Below, piece after piece: positions 1-5,761 of a stretch of 7,006 nt of DNA (its first letter is position 1; the number at the start of each line of letters is the position of its first letter). Position numbers and translations under genes: made by a program. Source of the DNA: Acidimicrobiales bacterium (GTDB taxonomy: Bacteria; Actinomycetota; Acidimicrobiia; Acidimicrobiales; Poriferisodaliceae); contig JAHDHM010000194.1 in the NCBI GenBank assembly GCA_020631315.1, positions 1 through 7,006 of the forward strand. The letters run 5' to 3'. The notes beneath the pieces were generated by a model. That model was given only the letters and a program-made list of their open reading frames with translations. It searched no databases and was not told where the DNA came from.

Positions 1-1198
1 TCACTCCGTGTTCGGCGAACCATGCGCCGTAGCGGGCCGACCAGGGCGCGGCCGTGATGCCGTGCAGTATGACCGACGCCAGGATGACGAGGACGACAAC
101 GGAGAAGAGATCGTCGGCGGTGTCGACGCCGCCTTCGGTGACGACGAGCAGACCGAACAGCATCGAGGCGAGCCCGCGGGGTCCGAACCAGCCCATGAAC
201 GCGACGGTCGGGCGCATGAGACCGGTGCCGATCAGCGAGAGTGCGACCGGCATCATGCGGCCGAGGGTCAGCGTGCCGATGGCGCAGAGCACGACGCCGA
301 ACGAGAGCACTTCGAGCGCGGGCACGACCAGCAGCGCGCCGAAGAGTACGAACGTCATCGAGGCTCCGATCTGGCCGATGTCCTCCGCGAGCTCGGTTCG
401 TTCGGCGACGTCGGGGCCGAGCCGGTAGCGGGCGATCAGCCCGCATGCGAACGCGGCGAGGAAGCCGTTGCCGCCGAGCACTTCGGCTCCGGCGAAGGCG
501 GCCAGGCCGCATCCGAGCGCAACGAGCCGCAGACCTTCGCCGTCGGTCCAGCCGCGTGTCTTCACGGCGGGGAGCACGAGGGACATGAGGAACGCGGCCG
601 CCGCGCCGACGGCCAATCCGATGGCGATCTCTCCCAGCGCTTCGCCGACCAGCGATCCGGCTCCTTCGATCTCCGACCCGGCGACGACGGCGAGCAGCAG
701 TGTGAACACGGGCACGACGAGGCCGTCGTTGAGGCCGGATTCGACGTTGAGGGCCTGTCGGATTCGGACCGGCACGGACTCGTTGGTGACGACGGCTTCT
801 CCGAGCGCCGCGTCGGTGGGGGCGAGGATCGTCGCCACGAGGGCGGCCTGTGCCCAAGACAGGTCGGCGAGGAGCAGCCGCGTGACGATGGTGCCGAGAC
901 CGATGGTGAGCGGCAGCCCGATGGCAAGCAGCCGGGCGGGGAGGCCGAATGAGAGGCGGTCGGATCGGGTGTCGATGCGGGCGGCGTCGGAGAACAGTAC
1001 GAGGGCCAGCGTGAGTTCGGCGATGAGCACGACCGTTTCGTCGTCGAGGTCGAGATCGACGAAGCCGAGTGCTTCGGGGCCGAGGAGCAGGCCGGCGCCG
1101 ACGAACAGCATGGGCGGGGTCAGCGGCAGCGATTTCATCCGCGTCCGGAACAGCGAGACGATCGCCAGGACGATGGCGAAGACGGCGAGGTCAGACAC
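1..1198 (-). CDS. NhaP-type cation:proton antiporter (CPA1), 3' end cut by the window
   Basis: An integral membrane protein expected to exchange Na+ or K+ for H+ across the cytoplasmic membrane. I read 399 codons from a GTG at 1198 to the left edge without a stop. About a dozen hydrophobic segments are visible. The CPA1 signatures are clear: LAPTDAALGEAVVTNESVP around residues 125-143, with T128 and D129 as the ion-site pair; NVESGLNDGLVVPVF at 151-165, with N157 and D158; and GWFGPRGLAS at 336-345, with R341. The tail motif HGITAAPWSARY at 379-390 shows that only a short C-terminus is missing. The GTG start is chosen because an in-frame TGA (the stop of the upstream gene) lies five codons before it and because it keeps the first membrane helix whole. 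No good Shine-Dalgarno is seen. The 12-nt gap to the selenoprotein gene suggests co-transcription. The family is secure; the transported ion and any regulation are not visible. Confidence 0.93.
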   Translation of the reverse strand, partial: MSDLAVFAIVLAIVSLFRTRMKSLPLTPPMLFVGAGLLLGPEALGFVDLDLDDETVVLIAELTLALVLFSDAARIDTRSDRLSFGLPARLLAIGLPLTIGLGTIVTRLLLADLSWAQAALVATILAPTDAALGEAVVTNESVPVRIRQALNVESGLNDGLVVPVFTLLLAVVAGSEIEGAGSLVGEALGEIAIGLAVGAAAAFLMSLVLPAVKTRGWTDGEGLRLVALGCGLAAFAGAEVLGGNGFLAAFACGLIARYRLGPDVAERTELAEDIGQIGASMTFVLFGALLVVPALEVLSFGVVLCAIGTLTLGRMMPVALSLIGTGLMRPTVAFMGWFGPRGLASMLFGLLVVTEGGVDTADDLFSVVVLVILASVILHGITAAPWSARYGAWFAEHGV

Positions 1199-1210
1199 GG
1201 CGTTTGTCGA

Positions 1211-2173
1211 TCACCGGCGGAGCTCGGCGGTGATGTCGTCGAGCGAGCCGGGTGTGGGCACGCCGGTGGCATCGAGGAGCCGGTTCATCATCTCGAAGTT
1301 GCCGACCGCACCGGCCACGGCGCCGGTGGCCGAGTCGCCGATCGCTGCCCGAAGACTGGCTCGCGCGTCGTCGAGCTCGTCGGTACGGCGAACGAGCGCA
1401 CGGGTGAAGTCCAGCAACTCCGCGGCGCCGGGTGGACCGGGGGCGCGGGCGGGGTCGACGATCGACCCGAGATCGAGGGTGGTGGAGGAAGCGACGAGGC
1501 TCGCACGGAGCATCCCTGCATGCGCCGCCGTTCAATAGACGCAGTGGTTGAGCCACGAGGTCGTGGTGGCGGCGAGTTCCATCTGCCACCGGGGGATGTC
1601 CTTGACGATGGCCGGGTTGCCCATCTCGTCGTACCGCAGATACAGCGCGCCGTGGAGGTCGGCCTGGGCGGCTTCCTCGTCGGCGACTGCGGTGAGGGCC
1701 GTAATGGCGCCGGCAGCGCCGACCATGGGCACGTGGGCAGACCGACGTTTCGCCCCGGCGACCTCGAGCCGCGTGGGTTCGCCGGCGGCCGGATCAGGAA
1801 GGGTCAACGGCCGGCCGCCGACACCGGCGACGGTCGTGTCGACGGCGGCGAGCCTGGCAACGACGCCGACCAGTTCGGTGTAGGCGGTGGGCGACACGCC
1901 GGCGTGGTCGAGGGCGTCGACGTCGGTTCGCTCGATGTGGTGCGCGTCGGTTGCGACCCGTTGCGCCATCGAGGCGACCGCCTCGTCGAGCCCGTGATCC
2001 GGTGCGGGTGCATCGTCGATCGCGGCGCGAGCCACTGCGGCGATGTCGACTCGCTGCGATGCCGTCCACCAGGTGCCGGGGCGGCCGAGCCGGGTCCATT
2101 CGCGTTCGATCCCCGCACGCATTGCGGGCCGCAGTGGCACGACCGAATCCTCGATCGTGAACGTGTCCGTCAT
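1211..2173 (-). CDS. AhpD-like (carboxymuconolactone decarboxylase family) selenoprotein, TGA decoded as selenocysteine at codon 214
   Basis: Predicted thiol/selenol peroxidase or redox protein of the AhpD/CMD superfamily, 320 residues when the TGA at 1532-1534 is read as Sec. The active-site region reads E199-x11-C211-V-Y-U214-T-A-A-H218. This has the spacing of the known AhpD catalytic set (Glu118, Cys130, Cys133, His137 in the mycobacterial enzyme), with Sec replacing the second Cys. After the TGA the same frame stays open for 106 codons. Those codons give the helical second half typical of the family (LLDFTRALVRRTDELDDA, then GNFEMMNRLLDATGVP). The N-terminal ~100 residues look like an alkylhydroperoxidase-related, mostly helical half. 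The ATG at 2173 is preferred because a run of six G ends 3 nt upstream; a GTG at 2194 would add seven residues. A gene caller that treats TGA as stop would split this into a 213-aa protein and an orphan 100-aa ORF starting at 1513. AhpD-like selenoproteins are known in bacteria. A plain nonsense mutation is the alternative, but the exact position and the downstream hairpin argue against it. Confidence 0.88.
1498..1529 (-). promoter_or_regulatory. Candidate bacterial SECIS stem-loop
   Basis: Reading the transcript and counting from the first base after UGA, these pairs form. G3-G4-C5 pairs with G32-C33-C34. After an asymmetric GG/A internal loop, CGCAUG (8-13) pairs with CGUGCG (25-30) over six pairs, one of them U-G. 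A C/C mismatch follows, then AG (15-16) pairs with CU (22-23). The apical loop is GGAUG (17-21). The loop begins 16 nt after the UGA and starts with G. Both points match what is known of bacterial SECIS elements recognised by SelB, which have a G early in the apical loop at about this distance. The element lies inside the coding region, as bacterial SECIS do. A competing shorter hairpin (GCAU pairing with AUGC around loop GCAGGG) is possible. The fold was drawn by hand and no energy was calculated. Confidence 0.65.
1532..1534 (-). other. In-frame TGA, probable selenocysteine codon
   Basis: Codon 214 of the AhpD-like gene is TGA. It is the second redox residue of a C-x-x-[C/U]-x-x-x-H motif, a position where Sec for Cys exchange is typical. 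The six codons after it (ACG GCG GCG CAT GCA GGG) lead in frame into the downstream ATG at 1513, so no frameshift is involved. Confidence 0.85.
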
Positions 2174-2175
2174 GG

Positions 2176-2226
2176 TCCCCCCGGTTCGGATCACTTCGTG
2201 TTGGACGATTCTTGCAAACGGGGGGA
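2176..2226 (-). repeat. Inverted repeat that could mask the selenoprotein ribosome-binding site
   Basis: Two perfect 8-nt arms are present: TCCCCCCG on the transcript at 2226-2219 and CGGGGGGA at 2183-2176, separated by 35 nt. With one bulged base the pairing extends by two more pairs (TT with AA). The 3' arm contains the G run that would serve as ribosome-binding site for the gene starting at 2173. If transcription starts upstream of 2226, the paired form would hide that site. No promoter could be placed with confidence in 2174-2278, so it is not known whether the 5' arm is transcribed. Confidence 0.45.
2177..2182 (-). promoter_or_regulatory. Shine-Dalgarno-like G run for the selenoprotein gene
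   Basis: The minus strand reads GGGGGG-ACC-ATG, so a six-G run ends 3 nt before the ATG at 2173. The spacing is short, but it is the only purine-rich site there, and it favours the ATG at 2173 over the GTG at 2194. Confidence 0.45.
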
Positions 2227-2278
2227 TGCGCCGCTGCCTGAAGATGTGAACGTTTGGCCGAGGGGGCGAGCGTTGGAA

Positions 2279-2839
2279 TCAGTCGACGAGGCAGACGTCG
2301 CGTTCGAAGGCGTCGACCGCGGCAACGCTCGAGCGGTAGCGCTCGTCGGTCATGAGGACGGCGAGTTCATCCTGTTTGTCGTCGAGCGTGCGTTCCTCGT
2401 CGCCGAGCAACTCGCTGATCGTCTCGGCCGTCGAGAGTGTCACCTCGAGCTCGACGCTGATGCGCTCGGGCGGGGTGACGCTCCGCATCATGAGTGTGCG
2501 ACGGTTGATGGCAGAGCGGACACGGTCGATCTCGCCGCGCACCCCGGTGCTCAACACGTCCCGGACGAGCACGGTTGCGAGGCAGTAGGCGATTTCATCG
2601 GGGTCCTCGGTCTGGAGGATCGGCGCGACGGCTGCGGTTGTCGTCGAGCGTGGCGGTGCGGTGGTGGTCGTCGTGGTCGTCGGCGCTTCGGTCGAGGTCG
2701 TCGTCTCGACGATGACCGGCGCCGTTTCGTCGACCACCTCCTCCGCTGATGCCGAGGGCAGAACTCCGCACCGACTCAACAGGAGGGCGATGCCCCCTGC
2801 GACCAGTGCCGCCAGGATGTGTCCCATGTGATGATGCAT
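2279..2839 (-). CDS. Secreted or membrane-anchored protein with Thr-rich linker, function unknown
   Basis: I do not recognise the family. The 186-residue product starts with a His-rich MHHHMGH, followed by a hydrophobic stretch (about residues 8-23, ILAALVAGGIALLLSR). A plausible signal-peptidase site follows at ASA/EE near residue 32, although the segment could also stay as an anchor. Cys24 is not in a good lipobox because Arg precedes it. Residues ~45-70 are a low-complexity Thr/Pro linker with runs of Thr. The remaining ~110 residues form a charged, probably helical domain with two cysteines, C86 and C183, close to its ends; they could form a disulfide outside the cell. The start at 2839 is supported by GGAGG seven nt upstream. 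The gene lies between the Fe-S regulator (99-nt gap) and the selenoprotein gene (105-nt gap) on the same strand, so operon membership is uncertain. Confidence 0.8.
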   Translation of the reverse strand: MHHHMGHILAALVAGGIALLLSRCGVLPSASAEEVVDETAPVIVETTTSTEAPTTTTTTTAPPRSTTTAAVAPILQTEDPDEIAYCLATVLVRDVLSTGVRGEIDRVRSAINRRTLMMRSVTPPERISVELEVTLSTAETISELLGDEERTLDDKQDELAVLMTDERYRSSVAAVDAFERDVCLVD

Positions 2840-2846
2840 GGACTGC

Positions 2847-2851
2847 CCTCC
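2847..2851 (-). promoter_or_regulatory. Shine-Dalgarno of the Thr-rich secreted protein
   Basis: GGAGG on the minus strand is followed by 7 nt and then the ATG at 2839. It is the clearest ribosome-binding site in the window, and it decides the start against the internal ATG four codons later at 2827. Confidence 0.7.
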
Positions 2852-2859
2852 GCCTTGGC

Positions 2860-2879
2860 CGAGCCGCCCGTACGGCTCG
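2860..2879 (-). other. Perfect 7-bp hairpin in the gap between the regulator and the secreted-protein gene
   Basis: The arms are CGAGCCG (2860-2866) and CGGCTCG (2873-2879) with a 6-nt loop. It lies about 60 nt after the stop of the Fe-S regulator and just upstream of the next gene's Shine-Dalgarno. There is no T run after either side, so it is not a textbook intrinsic terminator. High-GC actinobacteria often use terminators lacking a strong U tract. It could end the three-gene operon or be a 5'-leader structure. No promoter is obvious in the rest of the 2840-2938 gap. Confidence 0.4.
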
Positions 2880-2938
2880 TTGTCCGACGAAGGAATCGAC
2901 CGATCGGAGGGTGCGCTTGAGCGACGATGTCTGTGGGG

Positions 2939-3637
2939 TCAGCTCACGGTGCTGGGGCGGAGTTCGACCCGGCAGCCGGCGATCGCAGGATCGCGAGGTT
3001 CCAGCTGGGCTCGGAGTTCCTCGGACAGTGCGTCGAGGTGGCCGTCGAGCAGTCCGCGGTGCAGTTCGCAGACGACGCTCTGATTTCGTTGCGCGAGTTC
3101 GGCGAAGGGACAGTGTCCCAACTCGAGCATCGTGGGCGACATGCGGCGAGGTTCGAAACCGCTGATGCGAAGTTGCTGCTCGAGGTGGTCGGCGAGGTCC
3201 TCGTGTCCGAGTGCGTGTTCGGGAACCCGCACGCCGTCGCGGCCGGCGACCCGCCCGACGTCGTACGGCGATGCGGACGAGGTCGCGAGTTCGAGCAGGA
3301 GGCCGGCGAGCTGCTCGTACGAGCCGGAGAGTGCGGCGAACACGTTCATCGCGTCGTCGCGCAGCACGTACAGCTTCCGGGGTCGACCGCGCGTCGTCCG
3401 TCGTTCCGTGAATTCGGCGATGAGGCCGCTCTCGACCAGGACGTGCAGGTGTTGCCGGATGGCGTTGTGGTTGAAGCCGAGCAGTTCGGTGAGGTCGGCG
3501 ATCGGGACCGGGGCGTCGGACGTCCGAATGTGGTCGAAGATCTGGAAGCGGCTGGGGTCGCCGAGCGCTCGGGCCTGTTGCTGCAGCGGAGGAGCCTGAT
3601 CGCTGCCCATGTCGCCATCGTACCGATCGCCGGTCAT
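2939..3637 (-). CDS. SufR-like winged-helix transcriptional regulator with C-terminal Cys cluster
   Basis: A DNA-binding regulator of the ArsR/DeoR-like winged-helix type. Residues ~22-92 hold the helix-turn-helix, with recognition helix NHNAIRQHLHVLVESGL near 57-72 and a basic wing TTRGRPRKLY at 81-90. The C-terminal part has the arrangement seen in SufR-like Fe-S sensors: HCPF with C176, C190 thirteen residues later in VVCELHRGLLDGH, and C222 in AGCRVEL. SufR proteins use such cysteines to ligate a [4Fe-4S] cluster. Only three cysteines are visible here, so a fourth ligand would have to be another residue. I chose the ATG at 3637 (232 aa) because it shares its A with the stop of the globin gene (TGATG), which implies translational coupling; the ATG at 3610 (223 aa) is possible. 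The open frame up to 3880 runs through the globin gene and is not the start. The gene probably autoregulates its operon through the inverted repeat at 4457-4480. Confidence 0.85.
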   Translation of the reverse strand: MTGDRYDGDMGSDQAPPLQQQARALGDPSRFQIFDHIRTSDAPVPIADLTELLGFNHNAIRQHLHVLVESGLIAEFTERRTTRGRPRKLYVLRDDAMNVFAALSGSYEQLAGLLLELATSSASPYDVGRVAGRDGVRVPEHALGHEDLADHLEQQLRISGFEPRRMSPTMLELGHCPFAELAQRNQSVVCELHRGLLDGHLDALSEELRAQLEPRDPAIAGCRVELRPSTVS

Positions 3638-4041
3638 CACGATCCGAGGACGACCGGGTGCCGGCGGTGCAGCTGGGTCTCGTGGATCTTGGCCACCTGG
3701 TGCGCGAGCTCCTTGGCTCGTTCCGCCCGCGGCCCGGCCCAGGAGTCGTCGACGGTGTCCGCGAACAGCTGGAGCCACCGCACGAAGTGTTCGTGGGTGA
3801 ACGGTGACCGCCGGTGGATGGCTGCGTGTTTGGAGAACGGGTTGCCGGCGTAGCCGGGTTGGCCGAGCAGTTCCCGACACCAGAACTGAGTGAGGGTGGG
3901 GATGTGCCCGGACCAGTCGACGCGGGCTACCTCGTTGAACACGGGGCCGAGGAGATCATCCTGGGCCACGTCGGCGTAGAACCGACGGACCATGCGCTCG
4001 ATCTGTTCCGCGTCGTCGAGGTCCGGGCGATCCACCGTCAT
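3637..4041 (-). CDS. Group III truncated haemoglobin (trHb3/TrHbP)
   Basis: A 134-residue haem protein of the 2-over-2 globin fold, expected in the cytoplasm, where it binds O2 or NO. Key positions match the group III pattern known from Campylobacter Ctb: Tyr22 (B10) in RRFYADV, His46 (E7) in WSGHIP, and FW at 53-54. Further on come the P-x-Y-x-G-x-P stretch at 62-68, the proximal His76 (F8) in KHAAIHRRSPF, and Trp89 (G8) in HFVRWLQLF. The length is normal for the family. The ATG at 4041 overlaps the stop of the membrane-protein gene by four bases (ATGA), and its own stop overlaps the regulator start by one base. The three genes are therefore almost certainly one transcript. The exact role (NO detoxification, O2 delivery or redox sensing) is not settled for group III globins. 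The pairing with a putative Fe-S regulator makes NO or oxidative stress a reasonable inference. Confidence 0.92.
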   Translation of the reverse strand: MTVDRPDLDDAEQIERMVRRFYADVAQDDLLGPVFNEVARVDWSGHIPTLTQFWCRELLGQPGYAGNPFSKHAAIHRRSPFTHEHFVRWLQLFADTVDDSWAGPRAERAKELAHQVAKIHETQLHRRHPVVLGS

Positions 4042-4457
4042 GTCGACATCCGCAGCCCGAGGGTGAACAGCAACGCGGCCTTCACGAATTCGAGGACGGC
4101 GAAGATGGTGTGGAGGTGCGATGGCGGGGGTGGTGTTCCTGCGATGACGGCGGCGACCCGAACGTCGAGCAGCGGGAGCAGCCAGAACGCCTGCACCACG
4201 ACGATGCCGAGGGCGCCGGCGAGCAGGGCACCGTCGAGCGATTCCATCGGGGTGCTCGAACCGATGGAGCGGACCGCGGCGACGACAAGAACGGCGCTGA
4301 GCAGCCACTCGACCTTGGCGAACGCGTGGAAGGTGGCTCGGCCCACGTCCACGGCGACAGGAAGGGTGAGCGACTCGGCTCGGAACTTGATCGGTGCGGC
4401 GAGGAACGAGACACCGAGAATGAGACCGACCCAAAGGTGGGACACCGTTCGAATCAT
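4038..4457 (-). CDS. Small four-helix membrane protein, first gene of the globin operon
   Basis: I do not recognise this 139-residue protein with certainty. Four hydrophobic helices are predicted by eye at about 6-22, 46-64, 77-97 and 114-135. Polar residues in or next to the helices stand out: K24 and R26 after helix 1, H44, E50 at the start of helix 2, then H114, H116, E123 and K126 around helix 4. Such residues could bind a metal or haem or carry protons, but that is speculation. The ATG at 4457 gives MIRTVSHLW. Its first base belongs to the inverted-repeat operator and there is no Shine-Dalgarno. A GTG at 4445 would suit a leaderless transcript better, since a TATGAT lies 7 nt upstream, and would still keep helix 1. 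The gene overlaps the globin gene by 4 nt, so it is translated with it and probably acts in the same process at the membrane. Confidence 0.8.
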   Translation of the reverse strand: MIRTVSHLWVGLILGVSFLAAPIKFRAESLTLPVAVDVGRATFHAFAKVEWLLSAVLVVAAVRSIGSSTPMESLDGALLAGALGIVVVQAFWLLPLLDVRVAAVIAGTPPPPSHLHTIFAVLEFVKAALLFTLGLRMST

Positions 4458-4458
4458 A
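4453..4458 (-). promoter_or_regulatory. Candidate -10 element for a leaderless globin-operon transcript
   Basis: TATGAT matches the TATAAT consensus at five of six positions and overlaps the end of the inverted repeat. Transcription starting about 7 nt later would begin at or next to the GTG at 4445, giving a leaderless mRNA as is common in actinobacteria. A TTTACA in the left arm resembles a -35 element, but the 14-nt spacing is too short for a normal promoter, so this call is weak. Confidence 0.35.
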
Positions 4459-4480
4459 TTTACATTTCTACATGTAAATA
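4457..4480 (-). promoter_or_regulatory. AT-rich perfect inverted repeat, probable operator of the globin operon
   Basis: Arms TATTTACAT and ATGTAAATA (9 bp, perfect) flank the 6-bp spacer GTAGAA on the minus strand. The site is far more AT-rich than the surrounding DNA. It sits in the 47-nt gap after the DUF1501 stop and touches the ATG at 4457. Its size and symmetry fit a dimeric winged-helix repressor, and the obvious candidate is the SufR-like protein encoded third in the operon. The site is seen directly; the identity of the binding protein is inferred. Confidence 0.75.
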
Positions 4481-4504
4481 ATCGAGAGGTCCACCACCAC
4501 GGGA

Positions 4505-5761
4505 TCACACGATGCCGAGCTCCTCCCACGGCCCGGACAGCACATCGCCCGCATCCGTTCCGAGGTGGTGCAACGCCGTCGCATAGAGACTCCGGGTGTC
4601 GATCCCGATCGGCAGATCGCCGTCGACCAACCGATCGAGTCCCAGCTCGCCGTAGCGACCGCCCCAAACGCTGCCGCCGATGAGCAGGTGCGAGTTCGCC
4701 GTGCCGTGGTCGGTACCCGAGCCATTGTCCTGGGCTCGTCGCCCGAACTCGCTCGTGGTCATCACGACCACGTCGCGGTCGACGCCCGCAGACTCGAGCT
4801 CGGCGAAGAAGCCGTTGATTCCGGTGGCGAGGTCGGCGAGCAGGCGCTCGTGGGTGACGAGCTGGTTGGCGTGCGTGTCGTAGCCCCCGACGTCGATCAT
4901 GATCACTTCGGTCGAGAGGTTGAGTTGCACGATGCGACTGGCCACCGCCAGCAACCCGGAGGCCGAGTCCGCTTCCAGCGAGCTGACGGCGTCGTCGGTA
5001 CCGATCTCGTCGAGGATCTGCACGGCGTTAACGGCCCGCGGAATGCCCTGACGGACCAGCGTCAGTGCGTCGCCATCACCGACGCCAGGCGTGGCAGTTG
5101 CCAGCAGCACCTCAGCGAGTGCATCTGCGTCCATCCCCGGGGTGGTCTGGAGGAGGAACTGGTCGGGTCGGGCGATCACCGTGCTGCTCGCTGTCGTACC
5201 GGTTACTGCACTGCGACCGCCGCCGAGCGCGACCGCGAGCAACGGGTCCGTCCCGGCCGAGGGATGGAGGTCCAGCCACCGGCCGAGCCACCCGTTCGGA
5301 ACGACGTCGGGCTGCCCCGCGAACCACACGTCGGTGGCGGTGAAGTGGGAGCGGGACTGCTCGGGCAGGCCCAGCCCCTGGACGACCGCCATCTGCCCCG
5401 CGTGCCAGTGCCGCTCGATCGGGGCCAGCGCCGGGTGCAGCCCGAACCCAGAACCGGTGTCGAGGAGGTCCGCAGCGTCAAGGCCGATCGATGGTCGCAG
5501 GTCGCGGTAGCGCCCGCCGTCGGGAACGAACGTGTTGAGGCCGTCATTGCCACCGCCGAGGTTGACGACGACGAGCAGCGGAGGACCCGTGGACACCAAC
5601 GGACCCGTCGTGGTGGATGAAGCCGGCACGGTCGTGGTCGATGCCGCCACCGACTCGCGGACCGCTTCGTTCCACGAACAGGCACCGAGCGCCATGGCGC
5701 CGGCCGTGCCGCCGGCGAGCCGAAGGAACCGGCGGCGGGGGAGCGGGGAGGAGGTCGTCAT
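4505..5761 (-). CDS. DUF1501 family Tat-exported lipoprotein
   Basis: A 418-residue protein of the DUF1501 family, related in fold to alkaline-phosphatase/sulfatase-like enzymes; its reaction is unknown. The N-terminus carries a twin-arginine signal (RRRFLRLAG at 9-17) and ends in LGAC, with Cys28 in a lipobox-like context. This predicts Tat export of a folded protein and lipid anchoring outside the membrane. A Ser/Thr-rich linker spans ~38-58. Family motifs follow: VVVNLGGGNDGLNTFVP at 64-80, EQSRSHFTATDVWFAG at 134-149, DVGGYDTHANQ at 290-300, SEFGRRAQDN at 337-346, and DHGTANSHLLIGG at 351-363. The Asp/His residues in these motifs are likely metal ligands. The ATG at 5761 shares its A with the stop of the DUF1800 gene (TGATG); a GTG one codon earlier at 5764 overlaps that stop by four bases and is equally possible. 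No terminator is seen after the stop. Confidence 0.92.
   Translation of the reverse strand: MTTSSPLPRRRFLRLAGGTAGAMALGACSWNEAVRESVAASTTTVPASSTTTGPLVSTGPPLLVVVNLGGGNDGLNTFVPDGGRYRDLRPSIGLDAADLLDTGSGFGLHPALAPIERHWHAGQMAVVQGLGLPEQSRSHFTATDVWFAGQPDVVPNGWLGRWLDLHPSAGTDPLLAVALGGGRSAVTGTTASSTVIARPDQFLLQTTPGMDADALAEVLLATATPGVGDGDALTLVRQGIPRAVNAVQILDEIGTDDAVSSLEADSASGLLAVASRIVQLNLSTEVIMIDVGGYDTHANQLVTHERLLADLATGINGFFAELESAGVDRDVVVMTTSEFGRRAQDNGSGTDHGTANSHLLIGGSVWGGRYGELGLDRLVDGDLPIGIDTRSLYATALHHLGTDAGDVLSGPWEELGIV

Noticed and set aside
8..952. Long plus-strand open frame
   Set aside because: It is antisense to the antiporter gene, whose product has clear family motifs. The plus-strand translation is low-complexity Arg/Gly/Glu-rich, as expected for a high-GC shadow.
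1211..1513. Separate 100-aa gene starting at ATG 1513
   Set aside because: It has no Shine-Dalgarno, stays in frame with the upstream ORF through the TGA, and its sequence is the natural C-terminal half of the AhpD-like fold.
1211..2173. Pseudogene by nonsense mutation
   Set aside because: A random stop falling exactly on the second redox residue of the active site, with an intact frame after it and a suitably placed hairpin, is much less likely than Sec decoding. The choice still depends on finding the Sec machinery elsewhere in the genome.
1520..2749. 409-codon plus-strand open frame
   Set aside because: It lies opposite both the selenoprotein and the Thr-rich gene, shows no recognisable domain, and its length is explained by G+C bias at third codon positions.
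2927..3853. 308-codon plus-strand open frame
   Set aside because: It is antisense to the SufR-like regulator and the globin gene, both of which have convincing motifs on the minus strand.
3638..3880. N-terminal extension of the regulator to the start at 3880
   Set aside because: These 81 codons are Arg/Pro-rich and overlap the globin gene out of frame. The helix-turn-helix domain begins after 3610.
4042..4434. N-terminal extension of the globin frame
   Set aside because: The extension is a shadow of the membrane-protein gene. The globin begins at the ATG at 4041 with normal family length.
4458..4667. N-terminal extension of the four-helix protein frame
   Set aside because: It would run through the palindrome and into the DUF1501 gene, and its translation is Arg/Gly-rich without family character.
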